From assembly GCF_030519375.1 (NCBI RefSeq), contig NZ_JAUMKB010000005.1:248001-312000 (forward strand): a DNA stretch of 64,000 bases. Reading direction: 5' to 3'. Below are positions 9,330 to 20,100 of the stretch, in pieces. The stretch is from Mucilaginibacter tolerans (GTDB lineage Bacteria; Bacteroidota; Bacteroidia; Sphingobacteriales; Sphingobacteriaceae). The position numbers were made by a program, and so were the translations under genes. Below the pieces are notes generated by a model, which saw only the letters and a list, made by a program, of their open reading frames with translations, did not search any database and had not been told where the DNA came from. Numbering within the stretch: the first letter of the stretch is position 1; each line of letters begins with the position of its first letter.

Positions 9330-10490
9330 TTAAGGTGAATTATGTGGTTGTTGATCAAACAGGTTCAGGTTCCATTTATCGAGCCAATTGATCCGGATTT
9401 CGTCCCCTTTAAAAGTGATTGGCAGCCATAAATATCTTCCATCAATTGCATTTTCAGGTTTCCACAGATCGGCCATAAAAATGAAAGCATCCTTTTTCCC
9501 TTCAACAGGCAGAACATAGGTGCTTTGCCCTTTGAAAGTTAATTCTGAACCGGGTCCCTGGCAGGGGTTCCCGTGAAACGTCCATGGTCCCCATATGCTA
9601 TTCGCGGTAAACCAACGGGCCGCATTAGGCGCCCATCCTGTACAACCCGAACCTAACATATAATACTTTCCGTCTCTTTTAAATAAGGCCTGTGCTTCTG
9701 TTTGATGACCAATATAAACCCGTACAAATTTGCCAGTATAGCCTGTATACTCATCATTAAGTTCTGCTATTTGCAAGGTGTAGTTCTCTTCGGATGAAAA
9801 CACATGATAAGCTTTCCCGTCATCATCTACAAAAACTGTCATATCACGTATCATTTGTCCGGAAGATACATCACGGCAAAAAAACTTATTGGCATTAGTG
9901 ACGGTATCACTGCAATTAGCCTTATCGTTTTCAGGTGTACCCGCTGGGTAGAATGGCATTTTACCCGAATTCGCCCTGAAGCTTTTTAAATACTGATATG
10001 GCCCGGTTACGCTGCTGCTTGTTGCAATACCAGCCAAGGCAGAGCCATATCCCTTTCCCAAAAGCTCGAGGTGAAACCACATCACGTATTGTTTAGTCCG
10101 GCTATTGTAAACAACCTTTGGCCTTTCAATAATGCTCCCGCGGGCAATGTCGCTTTTGGGGTCATCGCTTACCTTTAAAGCTATTCCTTCATCCTTCCAG
10201 TGATATAAGTCTTTTGACGAATAACAATGTATACCCACCTGGGCCGAGTTGCCTTTTTTCCCTTCAATTTTGTGTTCGCCAAACCAGTAGTAAGCACCAT
10301 TTTGGAATAATATCCCCCCACCATGCGCATTGATATGCACGCCATTATTGTCCGGCCAAATAGCTCCGGGATAAAAATTTGCATCTGCAGGACCTGTAGT
10401 TTGTCCTTCGGCGTTAAAGACAGTTAGTAATAAAGCTACCATCAGTGATACAACCGGAAGTAATTTTTCTACTATTCTTTTTTTGAACAA
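9330..10490 (-). CDS. GH43 glycosidase of the exo-beta-1,3-galactanase type (subfamily 24-like)
   Basis: Exported five-bladed propeller glycosidase, 386 aa. Motifs 'HINAHGGGILF', 'YYWFGEHK' and 'LFKRDGKYYML' with 'SGCTGW' are those of the GH43 branch that removes galactose from the beta-1,3-galactan backbone of arabinogalactan. Glu265 in 'QTEAQALF' fits the general acid, and Gln322 in 'KGQSTYVLP' fits the Gln that replaces the usual Asp base in characterised members (family knowledge). The start is a TTG: the next in-frame ATG would cut away the charged n-region of the signal peptide ('FKKRIVEKLL'), so TTG is preferred. It lies 45 bp upstream of the GH35 gene, and the two products would act in sequence. 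Confidence 0.88.
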   Translation of the reverse strand: MFKKRIVEKLLPVVSLMVALLLTVFNAEGQTTGPADANFYPGAIWPDNNGVHINAHGGGILFQNGAYYWFGEHKIEGKKGNSAQVGIHCYSSKDLYHWKDEGIALKVSDDPKSDIARGSIIERPKVVYNSRTKQYVMWFHLELLGKGYGSALAGIATSSSVTGPYQYLKSFRANSGKMPFYPAGTPENDKANCSDTVTNANKFFCRDVSSGQMIRDMTVFVDDDGKAYHVFSSEENYTLQIAELNDEYTGYTGKFVRVYIGHQTEAQALFKRDGKYYMLGSGCTGWAPNAARWFTANSIWGPWTFHGNPCQGPGSELTFKGQSTYVLPVEGKKDAFIFMADLWKPENAIDGRYLWLPITFKGDEIRINWLDKWNLNLFDQQPHNSP

Positions 10491-10513
10491 TTTGTTTGCG
10501 TATTGAAAGTATC

Positions 10514-11845
10514 TTATTTATGTCCTTTAACTTTATTTACTACCCACTCTCCTACTTGAGTACCCTGTTTCATACCACTATTAATAGCATCTTCAAAATG
10601 GATACCGCCCCAAAAGCGTGACATTCCCGCTTCTGCTGCTGCCTGTTTAAATGAAGTAAAACTTCTGGGAGGCAGTCCGTATTTTTCTTCCACATTGTCT
10701 GTATAATGCAAATTGTCGCCGAAATAACTCGTCAGGATAACTGCTGATGTAGAAGAAATGCAAGAGTGCCCGCTTAAATATTCGGGGAATGGTGGCGTTT
10801 GTAATAACGGTCTCCAGTTTGGGTCAATATATTTGCGGATAGCTGTTTCGGGTCTGATACGATTACTTCTATACTTTTCGTCCCAGCAACACATAAAACT
10901 ATCCATTAATCCCATAGATACGACAGTGTGAATTTCCATTGCTTTGGAAAAGCCTGTTTTTGTCTGTTTACAAACTATACCTGTAATCCCAAGCCAGTGT
11001 GCGCCTGGTGAAATTTTCTTCAAGCCGATGAGCATGTGACCGTTGTCCTGTACCGCAAAAGGATTGCAGTCCCAAAAAGCAGCTATGGTGCGGTGTTCCG
11101 GCGTTAGCTCACTTCCACCTAACTTGTAGCATCTTAGCATATATTTATAAAACTCGGATCGCTTATCGGTTGAAAATTGTATTGGCCGCGATACCTTAAA
11201 TTGCGAAGCGGAATCAAGAGTAAATGGGCGAATGGTATTAAAGTAAGGTTCTACAGGCGCCATATAGGCAGGTGGCGTCGGATACCAGGTGCTATCTTTC
11301 CCAAGCGGCGTATACCTGGTGTAGTTACTAATACGATTGTACCTGTCCTTTTTGGCATAAGCCAGTATTTTTTTACTGATCGCCTGTGCATAGTGTTTTG
11401 AGCTATCAATAACCTCGTCGGTAAAACCAATTTTCCGGCATGAGTCAAGGAAAGTCTGCTCATACGTAACCATTAGGCTGCTACCTGATGGCTGCATCTT
11501 TCCGGCGGTTTCCATCATGGCGATCAATGCACTCAGCTGATAATTGTATCCATTAGCAAATGATGGCTTTTTGATATCAGGATATTCATTTAATATCCCA
11601 TGCATACTCTTTTCCGTCTTGTCGTTCTCAGATACTATTTCGTAACCTGCCAAACAGGTGTAGGAAAAGAAACGGGCAGCAAGCGGAGGGTTAGTGATAT
11701 CGTGGATCATGATCACTGACATCTGATTCACCACTTTTGAGATGTCACTACTTGTTAGAACGGGCTGAGTTTGGTTTTTCCTGCAGCTATTACTTAGGAC
11801 GGTTGCAGTAAACAAAACAATTAATAATAAAGCCTTCTTTCTCAT
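10514..11845 (-). CDS. PAP2-superfamily / vanadium-dependent haloperoxidase-like lipoprotein
   Basis: Putative lipoprotein (possible Cys21) of 443 aa with the three-part vanadium haloperoxidase/acid phosphatase signature. It has KX6RP at Lys324-Pro332, 'YLSGHS' with SGH at 358-360, and SRX5H at Ser409-His416 ('SRFWGGIHFEDA'). The expected Asp after the His is one residue closer than consensus (Asp419). His416 would be the vanadate ligand or phosphatase nucleophile. Haloperoxidase and phosphatase activities cannot be told apart from the motif. The stop of the upstream VCBS gene is 3 bp from this start, so the two are co-translated or co-transcribed. Its role in a galactan PUL is unknown. Confidence 0.87.
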   Translation of the reverse strand: MRKKALLLIVLFTATVLSNSCRKNQTQPVLTSSDISKVVNQMSVIMIHDITNPPLAARFFSYTCLAGYEIVSENDKTEKSMHGILNEYPDIKKPSFANGYNYQLSALIAMMETAGKMQPSGSSLMVTYEQTFLDSCRKIGFTDEVIDSSKHYAQAISKKILAYAKKDRYNRISNYTRYTPLGKDSTWYPTPPAYMAPVEPYFNTIRPFTLDSASQFKVSRPIQFSTDKRSEFYKYMLRCYKLGGSELTPEHRTIAAFWDCNPFAVQDNGHMLIGLKKISPGAHWLGITGIVCKQTKTGFSKAMEIHTVVSMGLMDSFMCCWDEKYRSNRIRPETAIRKYIDPNWRPLLQTPPFPEYLSGHSCISSTSAVILTSYFGDNLHYTDNVEEKYGLPPRSFTSFKQAAAEAGMSRFWGGIHFEDAINSGMKQGTQVGEWVVNKVKGHK

Positions 11846-11848
11846 ATC

Positions 11849-14800
11849 TTAATTCTCCTTATAGGCTTTTATTCCCTGTTGGTTAATACCGAATAGCAAT
11901 GTTTTATTAATTTCTAAAACGCTTCTCACATCGCCCCATAAATGGAAGCCCGACTTTAGCTGAGGGACATAAGTAAAATGTCCTTTACCATCACCTTTTA
12001 ACAAAATACCATAGTTTGCATCTGATTTTCCTAAGCGCAACCTTGCCCTGTTAATATTACCGCATAATAGTATATCCTTATTGCCATCATGATCATAATC
12101 TAATGTAGTAATAGTGAATACAGGTGAAGATTGGACCTCTAATGGCAATGCTGTTGAATGCAATTTGCCTTTAGCATCACTTAAATAATAGCTTGTAGAA
12201 AGATTGTTGGCTTTTAAGTGGCCCGCTCCCTGGAACTCCAAAGTGGTAAAAATATCAGCAAGCGATGCATCCGCGTAGCTCTTATAATCCGGGAACCGGG
12301 AACGCATCACACTCATCTGTTCCAATAGCTCATCGCGCGAAACATAAGGGTAACTTTTGCCCTGGATGTAAAAGCACAGAATAGGATCAACCGCTCCATT
12401 GTCGTCAAAATCCTTATAATACATTTCGGCAGGTTCGGCAGCGCTAACTTTACATTGCGTGTTTAATCCTTCATTGCCTATAATTAAGTCTGGGTGTCCG
12501 TCATGATTAAAATCATCAACCAGTATTTTGTTCCACCAGCCATTTGTCGGCCCTTCAAAATAGGTACTGGAATTGTCTATTAGTTTGCCATTATTGTTGA
12601 TCATTACCGTGACCGGCATCCACTCACCCACTAAAATAAGGTCAGGTTTTTTATCGCCATTCATATCTACCCAGGCGGCATCGGTAACCATACCAATATG
12701 CTGTAATGAAGGCGATACCTGCTTAGTTTGATCAGTAAAATGGCCTTTACCATCATTTATGAGCACATAACTGGTTGGCATTTCCGGATATCGTCCCGGT
12801 ATTACCCTTCCGCCTACAAACAAATCCGGATGGCCGTCACCATTAATGTCTGCTACCCTTACACAACTTTTACTGCTGCGCATTTTAGACAAAGCACCAT
12901 TGGATTTGGTGAAATTGCCTTTGCCATCGTTCAAATAAAGGCGATCTTGCAGTAAAGGGTCATCCGGTGCAAAATTATCATAGCCTCCGGAACATACATA
13001 TAAATCGGGTTTACCGTCACCATTGGCATCAAAAAACACTGCATCGGCATCGCTGCTCTTTTTATCAGCTTCAAATGAAGGTTCTGATTTTGCTATAAAG
13101 CCGCCACCTGGCTGTTGAATATATATGGCACCTGGTTTACCATTACCACCACCTACATATACATCCTCCAGGCCATCGTCATTGATATCTCCTTTTATCA
13201 TGCAAGGACCGGAAAACGATAATGGATTTACCAACAACGGTTGCCGTTTAAAATCATTAAGGTTACTCTTTTCCTGCGTATTCACTACAGGTGATTTAAC
13301 TTCAGTAAATATGGACTGTGGAATTTTAGAAGGTTGAAAATTGCCGTTGGCATCTTTCTCATTCAATGTAAGTTGCTGATCAACCTTAACATTTTTTAGG
13401 ATTTGCTCCTTACCCTGCTGCCACACCACTCGTAAAGAATCTATTCTGGTATCCTTTCCTAATCCAAAATGCAATATCGGCGATACGCTTGATTGAAAGC
13501 CACGGCTTGGCATTTGCTCCAGGTATTGCTTTTTATCTTTTACATAAATGGTAACTTTTGCGCCTACACCTTGAGTATTTTTGCCGGCACCATCCAGCTT
13601 AAGCTGCAAATAATGGTTATCTAATTGCTTGTTGGCTTCGTTTTGATAGATGAATGCCGGTTGATTAATGTTATTAACCACCAGGTCCAAATCACCATCA
13701 TTATCCAAATCAACGTATGCTGCACCATTACTGTTAGATGATTGGGAGATACCCCAGGCGGTACTGGTATTTGTAAAGGTAAGGTTGCCATTATTCTTGA
13801 ACAAATAGCTCTTTACCTGCGACGACGGCATCTTTTGTACCAGGTTATAGATGTCCTGACGCATCAATCGCCTGTCTTTTAAGTAATCGCCCATGTATTT
13901 TACAAAGTCCATATTGGTAAAATCGCGGGTATAACCGTTGGTTACAAACAAGTCTTTCCAGCCATCATTATCGTAGTCAGCAAACAAAGGCGCCCAGCTC
14001 CAATCGGTATTTGAAATTCCGGATAGCTGGCCAATTTCGCTGTATGTTCCATTTCCATTATTTATTTGCAGCATATTGCGCATATATTGATAATAGAAAC
14101 CTGTGCGAAGTGTCAGGTCAAATTTTTCATAGTTATCGGGCGCAAATAATAATTTTTGGCGGTGATTATCTTCCGGAAGCATATCCAGGGTAAAAATATC
14201 AGGCAAGCCATCATTATTTATATCCGATATATTATTCCCCATCGAGAATTGTGAGGTATGCCCGACAGAAGATTGTAGTTTGTTAGTGAATGTACCGTCT
14301 CCGTTATTGATGTACAGAAAGTCGGGGATTGTATAGTCGTTCGATATATAGATGTCCGGCCAGCCATCACCGTTCACATCATCTATTGCTGCTCCCAAGC
14401 CATAAGTAAGGTCCGAACTGCTTATACCGGCTTCAGCTGTTACATTCTTAAAAACTCCGTTATCGTTTCTGTATAATCTCACACCGTTTAAGGAGTTTTG
14501 CCTCTTCAGAGCTTCTGCTGTGTTCACCTCATCCAAAACGGGCAACTGAATAGGGCTGTGATTCAATAAAAACATGTCCAGATCGCCATCTCTGTCATAG
14601 TCAAAGAAAACGGCCTGGGTACTGTAGCCTTCGTCAGCTAACCCATATTGTTGTGCCTGATCAATAAAATGCGGAACACCATCCTTATCATTTCCCTGGT
14701 TGATAAATAACTGGTTCTGGCGTTTCTCAGCCCTTACATTTCCAGAATAGCATACATAAATATCCAGTTTACCATCGCCATTTACATCTGCCATTGTAAC

Positions 14801-15184
14801 CCCGGTTTTCCAGGGGCCGGGTCTGCCTGCAACACCAGCAATAGCTGTAACCTCATCAAACTGCATGTGTCCTTTATTCAGGTACAGTTTATTGTCAGTC
14901 ATGTTACCTGTAAAATACAGATCAGGCAAGCCATCACCATTTAGGTCGCCAGTGGCTACGCCTCCCCCATTATAAAAATATTCATACATCAAAACGTTGG
15001 TATTTAAACCCTCAGCCAATGTATTGCTAAAATCCACATGAGTTTGTTCGGGTGATAATAAAGTAAATAAAGGACTACCGCCTGTATCTCCGGCCTCTTT
15101 ATCTCCAGACTTCCGGCCACAACCTGCTAATGCTAACCCTCCGATAAAAAGTAACCGGTAAGATAATTTGATGTACGTATTCAC
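11849..15184 (-). CDS. VCBS/FG-GAP repeat lipoprotein with ASPIC/UnbV domain (CRTAC1-like)
   Basis: Large (1111 aa) surface lipoprotein: signal peptide and lipobox 'LALAGC' (Cys22). It carries two sets of calcium-binding FG-GAP/VCBS repeats with DxNxDGxxD loops (about residues 75-500 and 660-1080), on either side of an ASPIC/UnbV domain (about 535-608, 'GAKVTIYV' to 'QQLTLNE'). Such repeats fold as a beta-propeller. ASPIC/UnbV proteins are common next to SusC/SusD, but their function is not established. The start codon is GTG; no nearby ATG would preserve the signal peptide. A hairpin separates it from susD, and it is tightly coupled to the haloperoxidase-like gene that follows. Binding or presenting a polymer is only an inference. 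Confidence 0.92.
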   Translation of the reverse strand: MNTYIKLSYRLLFIGGLALAGCGRKSGDKEAGDTGGSPLFTLLSPEQTHVDFSNTLAEGLNTNVLMYEYFYNGGGVATGDLNGDGLPDLYFTGNMTDNKLYLNKGHMQFDEVTAIAGVAGRPGPWKTGVTMADVNGDGKLDIYVCYSGNVRAEKRQNQLFINQGNDKDGVPHFIDQAQQYGLADEGYSTQAVFFDYDRDGDLDMFLLNHSPIQLPVLDEVNTAEALKRQNSLNGVRLYRNDNGVFKNVTAEAGISSSDLTYGLGAAIDDVNGDGWPDIYISNDYTIPDFLYINNGDGTFTNKLQSSVGHTSQFSMGNNISDINNDGLPDIFTLDMLPEDNHRQKLLFAPDNYEKFDLTLRTGFYYQYMRNMLQINNGNGTYSEIGQLSGISNTDWSWAPLFADYDNDGWKDLFVTNGYTRDFTNMDFVKYMGDYLKDRRLMRQDIYNLVQKMPSSQVKSYLFKNNGNLTFTNTSTAWGISQSSNSNGAAYVDLDNDGDLDLVVNNINQPAFIYQNEANKQLDNHYLQLKLDGAGKNTQGVGAKVTIYVKDKKQYLEQMPSRGFQSSVSPILHFGLGKDTRIDSLRVVWQQGKEQILKNVKVDQQLTLNEKDANGNFQPSKIPQSIFTEVKSPVVNTQEKSNLNDFKRQPLLVNPLSFSGPCMIKGDINDDGLEDVYVGGGNGKPGAIYIQQPGGGFIAKSEPSFEADKKSSDADAVFFDANGDGKPDLYVCSGGYDNFAPDDPLLQDRLYLNDGKGNFTKSNGALSKMRSSKSCVRVADINGDGHPDLFVGGRVIPGRYPEMPTSYVLINDGKGHFTDQTKQVSPSLQHIGMVTDAAWVDMNGDKKPDLILVGEWMPVTVMINNNGKLIDNSSTYFEGPTNGWWNKILVDDFNHDGHPDLIIGNEGLNTQCKVSAAEPAEMYYKDFDDNGAVDPILCFYIQGKSYPYVSRDELLEQMSVMRSRFPDYKSYADASLADIFTTLEFQGAGHLKANNLSTSYYLSDAKGKLHSTALPLEVQSSPVFTITTLDYDHDGNKDILLCGNINRARLRLGKSDANYGILLKGDGKGHFTYVPQLKSGFHLWGDVRSVLEINKTLLFGINQQGIKAYKEN

Positions 15185-15219
15185 AAAAGTTTAAACTTAA
15201 ATTAATGGATTAAATATAA

Positions 15220-15251
15220 AAGAATGCCGGGTATTTAACCCCGGCATTCTT
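15220..15251 (-). terminator. Hairpin between susD and the VCBS gene (terminator or attenuator)
   Basis: AAGAATGCCGGG and CCCGGCATTCTT form a perfect 12-bp stem with an 8-nt loop, followed on the minus strand by TTTTATATTTAA. It sits 34 bp after the susD stop and 36 bp before the VCBS start on the same strand. It could partially terminate transcription and so set a high SusCD to enzyme ratio. Confidence 0.8.
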
Positions 15252-15285
15252 CACATTAAATATATAGATTTTTATAACCCATTAA

Positions 15286-17145
15286 TTAATAACCAGGGTT
15301 TTGAACCAATTTTTTATTCTTGTTCATTTCGTCCCTGCTGATTGGCGGGAAGTAGACCTTATCGGCCCAGGCACGGTTTTCAACGCCCGGATCGATTTCC
15401 TGCACTGTATAGGTATAGTTATAATTAGTAGTATTATACCTGTAAATAGGCACCGTTGCACCTGGTTTAAGTGTGCCGGTGATCTTAATAATTTTAACTT
15501 TATTACCCAATGTTGTTGGTGCTATCATCCAGCGGCGGGCGTCGAAGAAGCGTTGCTCTTCAAACAGCATTTCTTTGTTACGCTCACGTCTGTACCGGTT
15601 TACCAGTGCAGCACCGCCGGTTTCGGTAACCGCCGGCAAGCCACAACGGAAACGTATTTTATTCAACCAGGTGATAGCGTCTGCGTTATCCCCTAATTCG
15701 AGACATGCCTCAATGTAATTAAACACCACTTCGGTATATCTGATTTGCGGTGAAGGTACTTCTGAACGGGTATTCTGATCCATAATAGCAGGGTTAGGAT
15801 CCATAAATTTCCTGATAGCATAACCGGTGCGGGTTCCGTTCCAGTTTTCAATAGGCCCATTCCTGGTATCCAAGCCAAAGTAAGGTTGAGGGCTTGAAGC
15901 GCTACCAATTTGATAGGTTCCCATTTGGATCTCATTATAAGGGTCGATACCTGCACCATCCGCTGTACGTGGTTTCCAAGGTGCACCATCATATAAGATT
16001 GACGCATAGAACCTCGGATCACGGTTTGCATAGGGTGCCGCTTTATCCGCCGCATTATTCCAGTCAAAGTCACGCCAAGTCCCTGTTGTTCCATCTAATG
16101 TTTCATAATCGTCTACCAGGTTTTGGGTTGGCTCACTTGATGTCCAGCCGTGGTAACCATTGGTACAGTTGTTACGGCCATACCATGCTCCCCACTCGTC
16201 CTTGGCGTTGCTGAAATATCTTGCAAAAATAATCTCAGCTTCACCGCCATTTCTTGACAAGTAAGAGTTTTGGTAGTTAGTAAAACCATCAGCCGCACTT
16301 GCCGGAGCAGATAAATTAAGCATATAACCATATTTGCCCATATCTAAAAAGGCCTTTGCCGCGTCTTGTACTTTTTTCCAGCGACCGTCATGATCACTGG
16401 TGGTATAACCTAATAATTCAGGATGAGCATAACTGGTAACAGTGCTGATTGCTTTTAGGTTAGTAGGATCATGCAGGGCGCTCGCAGCATAGGTTAAAAC
16501 TCTTACTTCAAGCGCCTTCGCAGCGTCAGCTGTAGCACGCCCTTTATCCATAGTTTTATTGCTTAACAAACTGGCCGCCTGATCCAGATCACTTAATATA
16601 AAATTCACGCAGTCTTCATAGCTGCTCCTTGCGATACTAAAGTCAGTCGCAGTTGCGCTGTAGGAGGATTTTACAAGGGGAACACCGCCATAAAAACGCA
16701 GCAACTGATTGTAGAAATAGGCGCGCATAAAATAGGCTTCGCCTTTTAACCTGTTTACCAGTGCTGAATCAAGCGACGACTTGGAAAGTTGCTCCAGTGA
16801 GATATTAGCAGACCTTATCCGGGCGTACATTGCATTCCATTCGTACCTGTCTTGTAACCCACTCAGATGGTCAGGGCTTACGTTGCCTTCCATAATGTCC
16901 TGCTTTCCGAAATTGTAAAGGGCATTATCGGTAAGGCAATCGTTATTCATTTGGTCCAATAACCCGGTACTCAGTCCGTTATATAATTCCGTCACAAAGG
17001 CCGTAGAAAGGTTAGGATCCGACCAGGTGGCCTCAGCCGATGCCTGGTTTAACGGCTTCGTACTCAGGAAGTCTTTCTTACACGAGGCAAGCAGCACGCC
17101 TGAGACGATTACTATTGCTGAAATATTTCTTAAATATGTTTTCAT
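15286..17145 (-). CDS. SusD/RagB-family glycan-binding lipoprotein (PUL B)
   Basis: SusD-like lipoprotein, 619 aa from the ATG at 17145. The frame opens with a TTG three codons earlier, but the ATG gives a standard lipoprotein signal with Cys22 ('VLLASCKK'). The C-terminus 'KKLVQNPGY' and 'RRERNKEMLFEEQRFFDARRW' segment (about 520-540) are family hallmarks. It follows SusC with a 10-bp gap. It is longer than the PUL A SusD, which is within family range. With its SusC it should bind and import the oligosaccharide released from the PUL B substrate, probably galactan-derived. Confidence 0.96.
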   Translation of the reverse strand: MKTYLRNISAIVIVSGVLLASCKKDFLSTKPLNQASAEATWSDPNLSTAFVTELYNGLSTGLLDQMNNDCLTDNALYNFGKQDIMEGNVSPDHLSGLQDRYEWNAMYARIRSANISLEQLSKSSLDSALVNRLKGEAYFMRAYFYNQLLRFYGGVPLVKSSYSATATDFSIARSSYEDCVNFILSDLDQAASLLSNKTMDKGRATADAAKALEVRVLTYAASALHDPTNLKAISTVTSYAHPELLGYTTSDHDGRWKKVQDAAKAFLDMGKYGYMLNLSAPASAADGFTNYQNSYLSRNGGEAEIIFARYFSNAKDEWGAWYGRNNCTNGYHGWTSSEPTQNLVDDYETLDGTTGTWRDFDWNNAADKAAPYANRDPRFYASILYDGAPWKPRTADGAGIDPYNEIQMGTYQIGSASSPQPYFGLDTRNGPIENWNGTRTGYAIRKFMDPNPAIMDQNTRSEVPSPQIRYTEVVFNYIEACLELGDNADAITWLNKIRFRCGLPAVTETGGAALVNRYRRERNKEMLFEEQRFFDARRWMIAPTTLGNKVKIIKITGTLKPGATVPIYRYNTTNYNYTYTVQEIDPGVENRAWADKVYFPPISRDEMNKNKKLVQNPGY

Positions 17146-17155
17146 ATCGTTCAAA

Positions 17156-20100
17156 TTAGAATTTTACACTTGCTCCCAAATTGATAACTCTTGCCTGCGG
17201 ATAATAATGCCCATCTGAACTGGTGGATTCCGGGTCATAAATTTTTTGCTTAGCAAGTGTGAACACGTTCAGGCCGTTTGCATAGAACCGCAAATTGTTT
17301 ATACCTACTTTGCTGGTGAGTGAAACCGGCAGGGTATAACCCAACTCAATGTTTTTAAGGCGTACATAGTTCATATTGAGCAGCCAATAAGTGTTTCCTT
17401 GTACAAGGTTTCCGTTAGAGTCATAGTATCCGCCAGAAAAGAACTGGTTATTTCTGTCAACTGTACGTGGGTCTTTGGTGCTATGATTGTCCACGGTCCA
17501 GCGATGATCATAACTCCATTGCAGGAAGTTGCCAATCGTTCCTGATTCTGTTTGCAGTGTAATTTTTGCGCCGGTTGCACCCTGCAATAACACGGTTAAA
17601 TCGAAGCCCTTATATTGCACCCCAAAATTTAAACCTCCCTGAAAAGTCGGGGTATGGCTGGCATCCAATCTCACCTGATCATAACCATCAATTTTACCAT
17701 CAGGCACTTTTTGACCGTTATCGCTGCCTATATCCTTAAATTTCATGTCGCCCACCCGGATAGTACTTGCGCCTACACCGCTATAAGCTCCAGGATGAGC
17801 TTGGTTGAACGCATCAACTTCGGCTTGTGTAGAAAATATGCCATCATAAACGTAATAAAGCTGGGAACCAATAGGATGACCAATTGACGTTTGGTATGAT
17901 GGAAATCCGGGAGGTTCATCCCAGATATTGATCCGGTTTTTAATATAAGAACCGTTAATGCCTACGTTATATCTAACTTCGCCAATTCTGTCATGCCAGT
18001 TAAATTGGAACTCTACCCCCTTATTGGTTACCTTTCCGTAGTTTTTCGGTGGTAATAGTGGTCCAGGAATACCGGTTGCAGGTACTGAAGCGGTAGGTGC
18101 CCATAAGATATTGGTACGTACGTTATAAAACGCTTCCAAAACGAAATCCAATTTGCCGTTCAGGATCGTTCCTTCCAGGGCTGCATCGCTGTTGTTGGCA
18201 GTTTCCCAGGTAAAGCTCGGGTTTGGAGCTGTACCTTCCGTTAACGTTTGAGTCGGAGCACCGTTGATAATATAGGTATTAGTGTTATATAGTGGAAGAT
18301 ACGCGTATTCTGCCAAATCATTGGAGTGAGGTCTATTTACCTGGTCGTTACCCATTTGCCCCCATGAACCGCGAAGTTTTAAGTTTTGAAAGAACTTGAT
18401 ATTATCTTTAAAGAAATTTTCTTCTGAAATTCTCCAGCCTGCTGATATACCGGGGAAGAAGCCGAAGCGGTGAGTTGTAGGGAACATATAAGAACCGTCT
18501 GCCCGCCATAAAAATTCAGCCAGGTATTTTTCCTTGTAGTTATATCCTACGCGGCCAAAGTAATTTAAACGGGCCCTCTCCCAGGCTGAACCGCTATTGC
18601 CTATCTCGGTGTTACCACCCCATGAAAGCTGGTCTATAGCGGTTGAAGCAAAATACTTGCGTGACGCATCAAAGTAGCTTTGATTTGATTTTTCCTTTTG
18701 TACACCGGCAAGGAAAGTAACGTTATGGCCTCCAAAGCTATGATCATAGCTTATTATACCTTCGAGCATCGTACTTAACTGATCCTCATCGCTTTGAAAA
18801 AGGTGCGCCTGGGCCGGGCCACGGGCTACCTTGGTAAGTACAGGGTTTGTGGTTGATTGACCATCCCAGCTATATACATACCATGGCGTTTGCCAGCTTT
18901 TTTCTTCCCTTATGTATTTATCAATAGCAACGTTTCCCGTAACCTTTAATCCAGGTACATATGGAACATCGATTACAATTTTACCATTAGTTTGAACAAC
19001 ATACCTGGTGTCTTTGTCATATCCGGTTGCATTCGTAGTGATCAACACCGGTTGCTGGCCATTTTCGATATCTGGTCCTGGTAACCCGTTTGGCCAGTAA
19101 GCTGGCCTGTATGGATAACCACGCGTTAACATCCTGAAAATGTCGCCGGCACTTTCACCAGCAGGGAAAAAGCGGTTTTCCTGGCGGCCAGATACGCCAA
19201 CACTAGTGTTAACATACTTATTAACTTTTGCATCTACATTTAAGCGCAGATCGTACTGTTTATAACCGGTCGCAGAATTCTTATAATAAGCGTCCTGATT
19301 TTCGTAACCTATGGAAGTCAGATACTTTATATTTTCTGAACCACCCGACAATTGTACGTTCTGGCGAGTTTGCGGCGACCAGTCCTTCAGCGTCGCTTTA
19401 AACCAATCGGTGTTAGGGTGTCCCCATGGATCAGAATGGTCAGCAAATTTTTGAAAGTCAGTAGGCGAGAATGTTGCCGTTGTGGTAGCGTTGTTATCCG
19501 GGCGGGTAAAGCTTCCTGTGGTTTGAAATGCCTTCCACGCGTCTGGCCAATATTGTGACGGTAAGTTATATAAATCTATTTCATCTACCATGGTAGCATA
19601 TTCTGTAGAATTAGCCATTTTAGGAATCACCGTAGGTTGCGCCCATCCATGATTATAGTTGTAAGAAAGGTCGGGTTTACCCAGTTTACCGTGTTTGGTG
19701 GTAATCAGGATAACGCCATTGGCAGCCCGGGCTCCATAAATAGCTGCTGATGCATCCTTCAACACCGTCATGCTTTCAATATCGGCAGGATTAATACGGT
19801 CGATATTTGTTTGCCCTGCGGGAGCCGGAACACCGTCGATAACGATCAGCGGAGAGTTGTTGCCCAGCGTATTAATACCGCGCACACTGATGGTTGAACC
19901 ATCGTAACCAGGCTCGCCGCTTGCATTGGTTGCGATAACCCCCGGCATACGTCCGGCTATGGAATTTGAAAGGTTGACTGCCGGTGATTTTACCAGATCC
20001 TCGCCTTTAACAGATGTAACAGATCCGGTAACGGTTACTTTCTTTTGTACACCGTAACCTACTACCACCACCTCGTTAAGTCCTTTATTCGCTGATTGAA

